64,000 nt of DNA. Origin: Triangularia verruculosa (taxonomy: Eukaryota > Ascomycota > Sordariomycetes > Sordariales > Podosporaceae). The stretch is taken from the NCBI GenBank assembly GCA_033296885.1, contig MU863877.1, positions 186,001 through 250,000 of the forward strand, written 5' to 3'. A model generated the notes under the pieces. It made no database searches. It saw nothing but the letters and a program-made list of their open reading frames with translations, and was not told the origin of the DNA. Of the stretch, positions 34,597-46,200 are shown one piece after another; the first letter of the stretch is position 1; each line of letters begins with the position of its first letter. Made by a program: the position numbers and the translations under genes.

Positions 34597-37500
34597 CTAC
34601 TCCTTCTCGTCCCTATACCTCCAAGGCTTCTGCCTCTTCCTCGACCCCCTCACACTGTCATCGTCATCATCCTCATCCCCATCCTCCCCTTCATTCTCCT
34701 CATCCTGATGATGACGATATCTCCCAGCATTTCTCCCACCACCACCGTCAGAGGAAGAAGAATTCGACGAGTCGATGGGTTGGAAGATGCTTTGCTTGTA
34801 TAAACCACCACCACTACCACCAAAGCCGCCATCCCTGCTGTTGGACTGTGATTCAAAAGACAGGCTCTGAGCCTCGTCTTCGTATTCATCTGCCTTTCTC
34901 TTCTTTCCTGCTACTGTGGTCGAGGTTGAGAGGGCGGATGGCCCGGGACGGGAGGGAACCCGATTTCTGTGGGCGAGGGGATGGTCCTCCGAGTCGGTGG
35001 TGGTGTTAATGTTGAGGGGTGGGTTGTTGTTATTGTTGTTGTTATTGTTGGTGGTGGTGGTGGTGTTGTTGCTGACAGATTTGTCACTGCTGTTGCTAGG
35101 ACTAGTGGTAGCATTGCTATTCGGGCTGTTGTTCATCGTCTTCCCATTCTTGTTGCCAGACTTGCTCGTCCCCGGCCGATGCTTCGGTTTCCTTCCCGCG
35201 CCGGGTCTTGCCCCCCCTCTCTTAGAGATCTTCTTGGCAGGTTCCTGGCCCGGGTTCCCGAGAGCTTCAGGGTTCAGGCGGTGTTTCGATGCAGATGCCA
35301 TCATAGCCGCCCTCCTGCGCGACGGTGTCTCCTCCAGCGTCCCGCTCTCGCCCTGGCTGTCACTAATCTCGGTAGCGTGCTGATACTCGGTGGTTTCCTC
35401 CGGCAGTGGTTGGGCTTGTTTCTTTTTCCGACCAGCCCCAGGCCTTGCCCCGCCGCGTTTACCACGTTGTTTCTTGTTGGGGATCTCGCCGTAGTCCACT
35501 CCGTCCTCATCGTCCTGTCGGCGGCGGAGTTCGTCAAAAAACAGCTCGTCGTCGCTACCGCGGTAGTCGAGCTGTCGACTGGACTTGGACGTCGTCTTGC
35601 GAGGGGCGGCACGTTGAGCACCCCCCTTGCGCTTTGGTCCGTTATTGCCGTTGCCTTTGCCATCACCTCCGCTCTCGCGTGATTCAACGAGCTTCTTAGT
35701 CAAGTTCGGGAAGTTGTCGCCGTAGTTAAAGAACAACTCATCCCCGGCCTTGATGTCTCGAAGTGCTGAAAACTTGATGCGGAACTCATGATTGACATAC
35801 ATGATTTTGGGCGTGATGTTGCAGGTGTCGTTGGCATGGTTGATGTATCGACTGAGGTTTCCGTAGATGGCTGCGTCGACCCAGATACCCTCTTGCTCGA
35901 GCAGAGTGAAAAGGTACGAGATCTTGTTCTCCTCGTCAAACACATCACCGCGGCGGTTCTCACGGCGGACACCCTCGTCGTGGCTAATAAGCTCGCCGGT
36001 GTATTCGATGATAAACTCATCCGCGGCAATGTCTTCCGCAGCAAAAAGACCATAACCACAGCCCTCCAGCTGCGAGGAACCTATCACGACAGCCTTGGTG
36101 GCGCCGCGTTGCATGGGTACATTCTGGCATCCAGTCGAATGGAGCTGCTCATCATAGGCGTTCTCCGGATCAGCTCTCTCCCTCGCTCCGCATCCTCTGC
36201 AGAGAACAGGGTCGCATTCCCGGTTGAGCTGAACGCATATACATGGCTTCCCCTCCTTCTGGCGCTGAATGCATGTTTTTCCTAGGGAATGGCAGGCACA
36301 CCCAGTGAACTTGAGAGCACATATATCTGCCGTACATAGACAGAATCGCTCGCACAGGACGGGATGTCTTCCCTTGGATGCGCACTGGCAGCCGTTGGCA
36401 GCCGTACATGCACCTTCATGGTGGCAGGGTGTCCATATCTCCCTCAGCGAATGCTCGTGCGTGACAGTGGCATCCTCCCATCCACTCAGCAACTGCTTCT
36501 TCTTTCGATCATACCACGGGATCGGCTTGGGGGGTTTTGGTGGCTCGGGTACCTCGACAGAAGGAAGCGTCAAGCCCAACTCTTTGAATTTGCGATGCAC
36601 ATCCCAGCAAGGCCGGCCCAACACGGCAGCCACGAAACATTGTGGCATGAGGGATGAGCTATAGCCGAGTGTCGCAAACACGTGCTCCAGCACAACAACC
36701 TCGCTTCCAGACCAAGGCTTTATGGTCTGGCCTGGTTTCCCCACGTCGTTAGTTCGATAGCAGGACTTCCGGCACGGCTGCGGTGTTGTTTTCAGGACTA
36801 GATTTGATTGCTTGCTCGCCTGCTCTTTGATCTGGGCCATCCACTTGGCCCGCAAAGTTGGTGAGATGCCGCCAATCTCATCGAGGGATAAACACCGCTT
36901 CTGATTATCTCCATCGATCTCGCCATGCTCGCAATCATGGCCAAAACAGATCAGACAACCCAGCGCCGAGAAACTCCCCAGAGCTTCCACAACCTTTTGG
37001 GTCAGCTCCTTGTTTTGATGCCTTTGGGCACTCGGCGTGTTCTTTGTTTTCCTGTTGTCCAACAGGGGCTCGACGGCCTTGTCAAGCTTCAGGACGTCAC
37101 TGAGAGTGATGATGGGCCGTTCGTTCCTGGGGTCACTAAAGACACGGTCAAAAGCCTCGGTAAAGAGCTTGGCTGCTTTGAATACTCGAGGCGACCCAAC
37201 TCCGTCGCCATAAGTGTCGAGGAGATGACTCCGTTGCTGCGGGGTAATAGCATCATCGCTCTCCGGTTGACTCGCCATATAGCGGATGAGAGTATTTTTG
37301 GTGCATCCATCCATCGCCAACTTGTCCAGCCACGGCTGAAGATAGGTAGACAAGACTGCCGCATGCTCATTCTGCGCTCGCTTGGCCAATCTTTGTACCC
37401 TGCTGAGCGCTTTGAAGCCAGAAAGTTTGTCAAGCGTCTCCAGCTCATTGAGCCATTCGGCATACTTTCTCTCCTCGACCGAGTTGGGGTCGACGTCGCG

Positions 37501-38456
37501 AAGATGTGGAACAAAGTTCAGCATGGAATTGGGCGCAAGAATGTTCTTGCGAATCTCGACATGATGGAACCTGTACCTCGGAACGCTCTGCTTGTCCGAG
37601 GCGATACAGACTACGGGGAACTGGAGATTTCTCCCATGAGCCCTTATGGCTTTACCTTGGTCGCCGCTATGTTGCTTTTCAGAAGTTAGAACTTGTAAAA
37701 ATAGGGCAACGGTGTGAAGAGATCAAAACGAACCTTAAACTTGAGAACCATAGTCTCTTGTTCTTCCTCTCGGTTTTCATCAACATCAACCACGAGGGGC
37801 TTCATATCAGCGAACGCATCGATAGAGCTAATGTGTTGCGGCTGGAGCACATTTCCCTCAGCATCATCAAGCGAAAGTTGGACCGTTCGCGCATGGTCCT
37901 CGCTGACCTCTTCTGCGAGGGAGCGGATGGTATCCGCGATGGATTCGACAGTCCATTCGTCGACCTTTTTTGGCGTCATCGATTTTGGGGTTTCTTGGCC
38001 TTTGAAGTGTGGCCGTGACGAGAGTGAGAGCGAGTGTGAGAGTGAGGACTGTGACTGCGGGGTCGGGTGCTGTACTGTGTTCTTCAGAGTGGGCGACTGC
38101 GAGTCCCGAATCTCATCCCGTGCTGAAAAGCGTGAATTTGCTCTTGATGGTGTTCCATTAGGAGTACGCCTTCTACTCGTAGAGCCGGATGTGGCTGTAG
38201 TACCAGTGAAAGAAGCAGGACTAGGCCCTCTATTAGCTTTCGCTTGCTGCGGAGCCGAGTTCCGTGCTGAATGATGGGGCCGCTCGGGCACCTGAGACTG
38301 TGATGCTGACTGCGGTCGCAGCCAGTCGCCGTTTTGAGGACGACTCAAGGCCGCTGGCCTGACGGCAATTTCCTCGACACCATCGCTCCCGTCCTCATCA
38401 CTGGCCGATGGCGAGTCCACGGTCAAATCCACCACATTTCTCCCGTACGAGCCCAT
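34597..38456 (-). CDS. KMT6: Histone H3K27 methyltransferase, EZH2/KMT6 (PRC2 catalytic subunit)
   Basis: Exons 38456-37734 and 37674-34597 give about 1266 residues. The 59-nt intron has donor GTTCGT, branch TTCTAAC and acceptor GAAAAG; the joined reading is MVLKFK-QHSGDQGKAI. The protein trimethylates H3K27 within PRC2 for heritable silencing. The region GRNLQFPVVCIASD and then VEIRKNILAPNSMLNFVPHLRD resembles filamentous-fungal EZ proteins. The CXC domain (about 655-750) has CHHEGACTAANGCQC, CERFCLC and CGCGAR-type clusters. The SET domain (about 775-895) has GCGYGLFAAEDIAADEFIIEYTGE, GNLSRYINHA and ELFFNYGDNFP. The C-terminal 370 residues are disordered, with two GGARPGAGRK motifs (about 978 and 1059), and an Asn/Thr run. 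Start: the frame stays open upstream to 38543 and beyond but has no ATG before 38456, so an upstream exon is possible. Confidence 0.95.
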
Positions 38457-40055
38457 CACTCGTTTCCCGGCTGGATCGCGCTCCCAATAGTTGTACCATT
38501 CACAGCTACCCGCAATCCCGCCTAGGGGACCTCTTGGTGTCACGGTGTCGAATTGTTGATGAGTTGCTGGCGCTCTCTTGGCGTGAAGGGAGGGCCCCGT
38601 CCGTTATGTCAGAGACTGAAAGAATCACCTGCGGGCTTTCACAAAATCAAAGAAAGAAAAGGGAAAATAAGTGGCAGTTAAGAGAGACCCGGCCGAGATT
38701 CGAATACTCAAAGGCCGTGATGCCAATCAGATGCCAGATTATTATGAGGTGGTCAATCTCATGATTCAATCTTAAGAGAGAAGACGCGCAGCAGCGTCCC
38801 TGGCACAAGACGCGATTTCTTGGCTTTGAGAGAACGGAGCACGGGCCACAAATTGCCATTTTACCGACCCACCTGCCTGGGAAGTCTAGAACGAGGCACC
38901 TCAACCATGCCCGGCCATTCAGGACTGCAAATATGAAGCAAATTCCTTGGTCAGGTTTCTGTAGCCGGGTGAGGTTATTGGTGTTTGAAAAAGATCAGAC
39001 AGAATGATGCTAGGTTTTCAAATGGAGCAGCATCTTAAACCTGGCCTCACTATACAACCAACAGGGACATTCATTCTTTTTAAGAGTATGACCTGTTGCT
39101 GATGAGAGCAGCAAAGGTTGTATGAGCTACAGCTCGAGTGATACTTGGTTTTAAGTGTTGTTTTACATACGTATATGCTACGGTATAGTGAAGCATGACA
39201 GCAATCCCAGCGATGCCTAAGCCAAGTGTTATACGATATCAACTTGGACTGGACTCCTTTTACTGATGACTTGTGACTATTTCGAATCTGATTCGTCCTT
39301 GACTATAGGGAGAGTGCCATTCACACTGATGACACTATACATTTATGATTTATATTCTTCCGGTGCTCACACGATGCCCTCCGTCATGGAAGTCATCTTC
39401 ACAGGATGGCGATCCAGATCGGGATTAGCGGTGACTGCAGCCCGACTTCAGGGTTCCGTCTCCGGGTTATCCATGCCAAGGTTGGCCTAACCGTAAACAA
39501 CGAGTTGGGACGGGGTCGCCCCAGTGTTCACCATGACAACGTAAGCTGCCGCTGAAGACAACGGAAGGCATCTGGGATGGCAGAATCCCGAGATTCAAGG
39601 TGCCTTGAGGTCAAACGCAGGAACAGAGCTCTCCGGATTCCGAATGCTCAGACCGCAGCGTTGAACCCAGCAAGGCTGATGTTTTTGGCGGTTGAAGAAG
39701 TCCGCACGGCCCTTCTCTTAGCCAATCCGCAGCCACCCCCAACTGACAAGTGCCTGCGTCGCACACCGACGTCATTATCGCTGGCTCGCCCACCAAACAC
39801 CACCGTCGCATATAAACGCAGGCTTGTTCCGCTTCCTTCGCTCTCCGTGTACTACGCCCTTTGTTCCGTGAACTGAGCACCTCCAATCCTCGAGTCGTTG
39901 TTTGCGCAACACCCCGCTTCGTTTTCTAGTATCAGTTAATTACCTGACCTGCGAGCCGACGTCCTGAACGCCATATTCCACCCGCCGTTGGGTACCGCAG
40001 TAGAAAAAAACACCAGACCACATACTACAGCACCAAACCACCCCCCTCATTCACA
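38457..40055. promoter_or_regulatory. Divergent intergenic region between KMT6 and PIL1
   Basis: Holds both promoters. A TATA-like CATATAAACG lies at about 39808-39817, 240 bp before the PIL1 ATG, and a CCAAT at about 39721-39725. The KMT6 reading frame is open but without ATG from 38457 to about 38605, where TGA occurs. Frames at 38.6-38.9 kb are not recognisable as a first exon. Confidence 0.5.
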
Positions 40056-41414
40056 ATGCATCGAACCTATTCTATGCGCGCCACGCGGGCGCCCACCGCC
40101 TCGCAAATTCAGGTACTACTCACCAATCTCTCGTGGTACCGGACCATCGCTGACAGGACTCGGCAACCAGAACCCACCCCCACCGCCATCGAGCACAAAG
40201 TCAGGCCGTTTCTTCAAAGGCGGACTTGGTGAGTTCTCACTCTTCTTCTCCTCTCGAGAACATCTTTTCTTTGTAAATCCGTCTGAAAACTCATAGTCTT
40301 TTGGTGTTAACAGGGGCACTAGGGCATGCTCTCAGGGGTAAAACGGCCGGTGCCTTCGGGCCCGACCTCGCTAAGAAGCTGGCACAGCTGGTCAAGATGG
40401 AAAAGAACGTCATGAGAAGTCTGGAGTTGGTGGCAAAGGAGCGCATGGAAGTAGCGGTAAGCTTGGATTCTCTGTCTGGCGCAAGAGCTTGGCTGACCGA
40501 CATTTTAACCAGCAACAACTCTCCATCTGGGGCGAGGCCTGCGACGAAGACGTTTCAGATGTCACGGATAAGCTGGGAGTACTACTCTACGAAATCGGTG
40601 AGCTTGAGGATCAATATGTCGATCGATACGACCAGTACCGCGTCACCATGAAGAGTATTAGAAATATTGAGGCTTCGGTGCAGCCCAGCAGAGACAGTCA
40701 GTCGTTTCCTACCGTCCCCAGCAAGATTGTGGCGTATTAATTTTGCAAACAGGAAAGCAAAAGATTACCGACCAAATCGCCCAGCTCAAATACAAAGAAC
40801 CCAACTCTCCCAGAATAGTGGTCCTCGAACAGGAGCTCGTCCGCGCCGAGGCCGAGTCCCTTGTTGCCGAAGCACAACTCTCCAACATCACGCGCGAAAA
40901 GATCAAGGCAGCCTACACGTACCAATTTGACGCCCTCCGTGAGCACTGCGAGAAGGTGGCCATCATCGCCGGCTACGGCAAGCACTTGCTCGAACTCATC
41001 GACGACACCCCCGTCACCCCGGGCGAAACCCGCGCTGCCTACGACGGCTACGAAGCCAGCAAGGCTATCATCCAGGATTGTGAGGATGCGCTCACCAACT
41101 GGGTCACTCAAAAGGCGGCTGTGTCTGCCAAACTCTCGACTCGTGCTCGGACGCTCTCGACAAGGCGCAGGAACAACATCAAGGCGCGCAGCGAGGGCCT
41201 GGACCTCTCAGGCCAGGATGCGCCGCTCAATGACCAGGACGGATGGGTTCCCGCCGGTCAGCACCAAGGTCATAAGGATGAGTACAGTGAAGACGAGGAG
41301 GACGAGGACGAGGACGAGTTGGAGGGGAGGACGAGTCATTCGGCGCTGGGCAGTGAGGCGGGGTTGAATGGTGGGGAGCAGAGGGGACGGAATCAAGAGC
41401 CGGTGGTTGCTTAG
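40056..41414 (+). CDS. PIL1: Eisosome core protein PIL1/LSP1 (BAR domain)
   Basis: Five exons, 40056-40112, 40171-40228, 40314-40456, 40513-40696 and 40753-41414, give 367 residues. Donors are GTACTA, GTGAGT, GTAAGC and GTCAGT; all acceptors end CAG. PIL1 assembles into filaments under furrow-like plasma-membrane invaginations and organises the MCC/eisosome. The N-terminus MHRTYSMRATRAPTASQIQ-NPPPPPSSTKSGRFF is the conserved lipid-binding segment. The BAR domain follows, with KNVMRSLELVAKERMEVA, LSIWGEACDEDVSDVTDKLG, SVQPSRDRKQKITDQIAQLK and TYQFDALREHCEKVAIIAGYGKHLLELIDDTPVTPGE. Ser/Thr sites in the N-terminus and SVQPSRD are typical Pkh-kinase targets. The tail from about 300 is acidic (EDEEDEDEDE). 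Highly expressed in other fungi, consistent with a TATA-like element upstream. Paralogue status (PIL1 versus LSP1) cannot be settled. Confidence 0.97.
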
Positions 41415-41877
41415 GTTGAGGACTACGAGTAGCGTTGAAAAGGGTTTGGGTTGCTGTTCGGGCGGCGAGGGGATTGAGCAAGAAAAGATTGGATGGTGGT
41501 CAAGGCGGGATGGGCTGAGCGGTGGCGAGGATTGAGAGGGAACACCATGTAATTGGTAATGAATTGATGGTACCTAGTGAGATGGAAGGTAGATTGATGG
41601 GGTTCCTAAGGATTTGGGTTGGGGTGGGTTGAGCAAGTCAAGGTACCTGCTCTTTTTTCCTTTGTTCGGGGGGGTGTGTGTATGTACCTTTAGCGTCGAT
41701 TCCCTCGGGCAAAACGCTTTCTTTCTTGAATGACTTTGATGGGGTATTTGGTTAATATGAACATTGTTCTTTTTCATGAATACTCCCATCATTATTTTCA
41801 GGTTGCTTTAAAAATCAAACGCTTTTCTCAATTAAAGTTTTTAATCTGAAGATGATAACAACCACACACAGCTTTGA
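41415..41877. other. Convergent 3' region between PIL1 and NAA38
   Basis: Shared 3' flanks of 463 bp. Contains TACCTAG and AAGGTACC motifs; no gene was recognised. Confidence 0.6.
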
Positions 41878-42481
41878 TCAACTGATCTCCACCTTTTTCG
41901 CTATCTGTTGTTGTTGTTGTTGCTGTCCTTGTGCGCTAGACTTGAGCTGACTGGCGAACTCCTCTACTTGGATCTTGGTGACGTACTGCCCTGGGACGAC
42001 GACGAGGCCGAGGTAGCGGGAGGTCATGTCCATGACTACTTTTCCCTTTTGGGGGTTTTGGGTGGTTGTGGCGGCTTCCAGCTGGGCGAGGGATGGGGGG
42101 CGGTATTCGTAGGTGTGTTGGAGGACGAGGTTGCAGTCCTGATTTTTGTCTTAGGGATTTAGAGCATAGTGGTAAAGAGGAGGGGATATGGATGGTGTGA
42201 ATGAATTGTGTAAGAGGGGGGTAGAAAGGGAGGTGAGAGGTGGTTGGGTGGGGGGTGGGGGGGGGGGTGCTTACGGAATCAGTGCACTTGAAGCTCCCCC
42301 AGAACATCCTCCCGTCTGTGGTGCCGACGCGCAGGTTTTTGTTCAAGAGGGTCTGCAGGAAGTCGGTTGCTTCGGGTTTGGAGGAGGGGGTGGGGAGGGC
42401 GTCGTAGTTCATGATTGCTTTGGAGCGGCCGCGGTGGTTGTTTCGGGAGAGGGGGAAGGGGGAGGGAAAGGGGGGTTGCAT
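41878..42481 (-). CDS. NAA38: NatC acetyltransferase auxiliary subunit, Lsm fold
   Basis: Exons 42481-42275 and 42138-41878 give 155 residues; the 136-nt intron has GTAAGC donor and AATCAG acceptor. NAA38 (Mak31) is an Lsm-like subunit of NatC, which acetylates N-termini such as Met-Leu and Met-Ile at the ribosome. The Lsm1 half is LLNKNLRVGTTDGRMFWGSF followed by KCTDS-DCNLVLQHTYEYR across the splice. The Lsm2 half, RYLGLVVVPGQYVTKIQVEE, closely matches the family pattern LGL-x2-VPG. The C-terminus carries a glutamine run (encoded by a CAG/CAA repeat near 41905-41925). The initiator could be the second Met (MNYDALPTP, residue 24), as the first 23 residues are Pro/Ser/Arg-rich. It is convergent with PIL1 and divergent from RAD2. 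Confidence 0.9.
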
Positions 42482-42567
42482 TCCTTTTTTTGGTTATTAG
42501 ATTGTGAAGAGCTGCTCTTTGTGAATAGAGACTGGAGCGGAAAGTGGATATGAGTGGTGTGTGTGAG

Positions 42568-42603
<36 letters not shown>

Positions 42604-43227
42604 CTGAATTGGGCTTGAGGATATGGAGTGCAGCTAGGGAGTGGATGAGAATTGAGACGAGAGTTGAATTGCTGCGCGAGGTGGGGGAGGGGTGTGGGTG
42701 TGAGAGGTGTGAGGTAGCGGCAGTTCAGGTGCGGAGGGAATCCACTTTTAGGGCGGAGGGGGATGGGGAGATGGGAGAGATGGGCAAGTGGGTGAGGTGG
42801 TTATGGCTTTGGAAGGGAGGTTCAAGAGAGGAGGATTCCATAAATTGTAGTTCCATTTACAGATAGGGACTTTTAATTCGAGTGCTGTGAAAAGGCAGAG
42901 CAAGGAACCTCACAAGGTCCTGGTTCGCTGTTGGTCAAATCGGACAGTGCTCTTCGGAGAATATTAGCCAATAGATTGGCCCCGATAAAGCCGATGGTAG
43001 GCAGCCGAGCAGGGATGTTGCGCATCGCAGTCATCCGTCATCGAGAGTGACTTCAACATTTACTTTCGCGATCAGCGCCTTTCGCAACAACTGCCTGGCA
43101 AAACTCATGACGCGCCTTCTTCAGACTTCTTTTGGAGATAAGGAAACCCTCCCATGATACCCTCTTTTCTTCTTGGGTAATCCGCCTCAGGAGCCCTACT
43201 TTCAGACACCCTTGATCCTCGCCCGCC
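42482..43227. promoter_or_regulatory. Divergent intergenic region between NAA38 and RAD2
   Basis: Contains both promoters. A (TG)15 microsatellite lies at 42571-42601, about 90 bp upstream of the NAA38 ATG. I see no convincing TATA box. Confidence 0.5.
42571..42601. repeat. (TG)15 microsatellite
   Basis: Fifteen uninterrupted TG units in the upstream region of NAA38. Confidence 0.95.
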
Positions 43228-46200
43228 ATGGGTGTCCAAGGCCTCTGGACCGTCGTGCAGCCATGCGCGCGCCCGACCAACCTCGCGACCCTCAACCGGA
43301 AGCGACTCGCCGTCGACGCCTCGATCTGGATCTACCAGTTCCTCAAAGCCGTCCGCGACAAAGAAGGGAACGCCCTGCGCAACAGCCACATCGTCGGCTT
43401 CTTTCGCCGGTTGTGCAAGCTGTTATGGTATGGGGTGAAGCCAGTCTTCGTCTTTGATGGCGGCGCACCGGCGTTGAAGCGGGCGACTCTTCAGGGCAGA
43501 AGGAGGAGGAGAGAAGGCCGCAGAGAAGATGCTGCGCGCACGGCGGGGAAGTTGCTGGCTGTGCAGATGCATAGGCTGGCAGAGGAAGAAGAGGAAAAGA
43601 GGCAGAGGAGGGTAGCAGCTGGGGATCATCATGATGATGAGGAGCAGGAGGAGCTGCCGAGTATGGAGAATATCGTCTATGCGGACGAGCTGGGGTTGAC
43701 GAAGCAGGAGCGCCAGAGGAATAGAAAGTTTCACAAGCAGGACGCGTACCATCTCCCGGAATTACAGAACGGGATTGAGGCTATGGGAAAGCCGGATGAT
43801 CCGCGGATTATGAGTGTGGAGGAGCTGGAGGAGTATGCGAGGCAGTTCAACAGTGGTGAGAATATTGATCTTTACGACTTCAGCAAGATCGATTTCGATG
43901 GCGAGTTTTTCAAGAGTTTGCCACCAGCCGACAGGTACAATATTTTGAATGCGGCTAGACTACGAAGTCGGTTGAGAATGGGTCTCAGCAAGGAACAGTT
44001 AGACGCCATGTTCCCCGACCGGATGGCCTTCTCGAAATTCCAGATCGAGAGGGTTAAAGAAAGAAACCATCTCACACAGCGGCTAATGTTTGAGATGGGG
44101 ATGAATGGAACCGACTTGACTGTCAATCCGCACCGTGTGGCTGGTGATCGAGGTCGCGAGTATATCCTGGTCAAGAACGAAGGTGCTGAAGGTGGTTGGG
44201 CTCTGGGTGTTGTCACCAGAGACAAGGACACGGGCAAAGCCCACCAGCCTATCGATGTTGATGCTTTAGACTTCCAGTATCAAAACAAGGACGACGAGGA
44301 TGAATGGGAGGATGAAGAGTTTGAGGACGTCCCTATCGAAGGCCTCAACCGTCTGCCGAGGATCTCTGACGCTGCCCGGGCTGCCTATGAACGGGCTCAA
44401 GAACTGGGCGCCGCGCGGCAAAGGGTCTACAACTTGCCCAGGGGGGAAGAATCTGAAGATGATGAAGCCTTATTTGTTAATGAGGGCGACCTGGTCGAGG
44501 ACGAGGATGAAGACCTCAACCGAGCCATTGCGATGTCGCTAGAAAAAGACCACGGTGTGAACACTGAGAAGGACGGTGACGATGAGGATGAAGAGTTTGA
44601 AGACGTACCAGCGCCCAAGTGGACACAGCGAGCGGCTCCAGAAGTATCGAGGCCAATCGCCAACACCAGTGGGAGTATGATTGCGCATATCGTAAACAAC
44701 AGAGCAAACGCTGCTGTGAAGAGACCAACAGCTAAAGACGACAGTGACAGTGATAGCGATGGAGATCTTCAAAGTGCACTGGCTGCGGCAAGGAAGAAGC
44801 AGCCGAAACCGAAACCTGTTCAAAGACCGAATGTCAAAAACCCATTTGATGGACCTCTTCCGTTTGAAAAGCTTGACTGGCGAACTGCATTTGGGGGATC
44901 CAAGTCCTCAGCACCAGCACCAAAGCCTACAGCTGCAACCGAAACAATAGAAAAGCCCCGGCAAGTTGAAATTGGTGATCTGGAAGCTGAATCTGATGAG
45001 GAGGCTGGAGGTTTTGTAAGAGAGCCCGCCGAGAGTACAGCCGAGACCGAACAGCCTACCGTATCAAAAAGGAGGGATGATGACAAGCCTCTCCCATTGC
45101 CACCATGGCTGACAGATAACACGGATATCACAGAGTCTGTGCGACGTCAACAGCAAATCGAGAACCAACAGGCTGCCGAGGACGAGGAGTTGGCCCAGTT
45201 TCGCCAGCTGCAGAGACGGAAAGAACAGTTTGTGGAAATCGAGTCTTCGAGTGACGACGACAGTGATTTCGAAATTCTGGATGCACCGCCTGTCGTGCAG
45301 ACTCTCCTGCGTGCCAAGTCGCCACCTAGAAAACCAGGGGCTAGTCTTCCCTCATTGCAAGAGGATCTCACCAGCACAAATGTCTTGAATGATGCCGATA
45401 AAAGCCCGACACCAGCCACAAGACCTGAAACAGAAGAGCTTGAATCAAGCGAAAGTCCCATGGAACTAGATTCCATTGAAAAACAGTCCTCAGAAGCCGC
45501 ACCTCCTACCTCGGCACCTAATGAATCCGAAGACGAGGATATGGAATTCGAAGATGTAGTCCTCCCTTCAACAGGCGAACCCTCCGCTGCGCCATCAGCC
45601 GTCGCCATTGACGACCACTCCGAAGCCTTCCTCGACAGCGACGATGACGCCCCCAACCTCGCACCTTCTCAACAGCCCCGGATTGAAGGCCCGGCTGCGG
45701 CTCCCGACCCAGACGACATCTACTTTCAGGATGACGAGTACGATGAATTTTACGACCCAGAGGAAGAAGAACTCCTCGCCCGGATGGCCGAAGAAGCTGA
45801 AGAGCATGCCCGCTTCGCCAGCCAGCTCAACAACAAAACCCAACGCGAAAACCAAGAGGCTTACGAGCAGGAACTTCGCGCTTTGCGTACACAGCAAAAG
45901 AAAGACCGGCGCGATGCCGACGAAGTCACACAGATAATGGTGACCGAATGCCAGGCTCTCCTCCGCTTATTTGGAATCCCCTATATCACCGCGCCAATGG
46001 AAGCAGAAGCCCAGTGCGCCGAACTCGTCCGGTTGAGTCTGGTAGATGGCATCGTCACTGATGACAGCGATATTTTTCTCTTCGGCGGGACGAGAGTGTA
46101 CAAGAACATGTTCAACAGCAACAAATTCGTCGAATGCTATCTCCTCCGGGACTTGGAAGATGAGTTGTCTCTACCAAGGGAACAGCTCATTGCGTTGGCA

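Noticed and set aside
36925..37689. 254-codon plus-strand open frame
   Set aside because: Lies antisense to the KMT6 coding exon and shows no family features.
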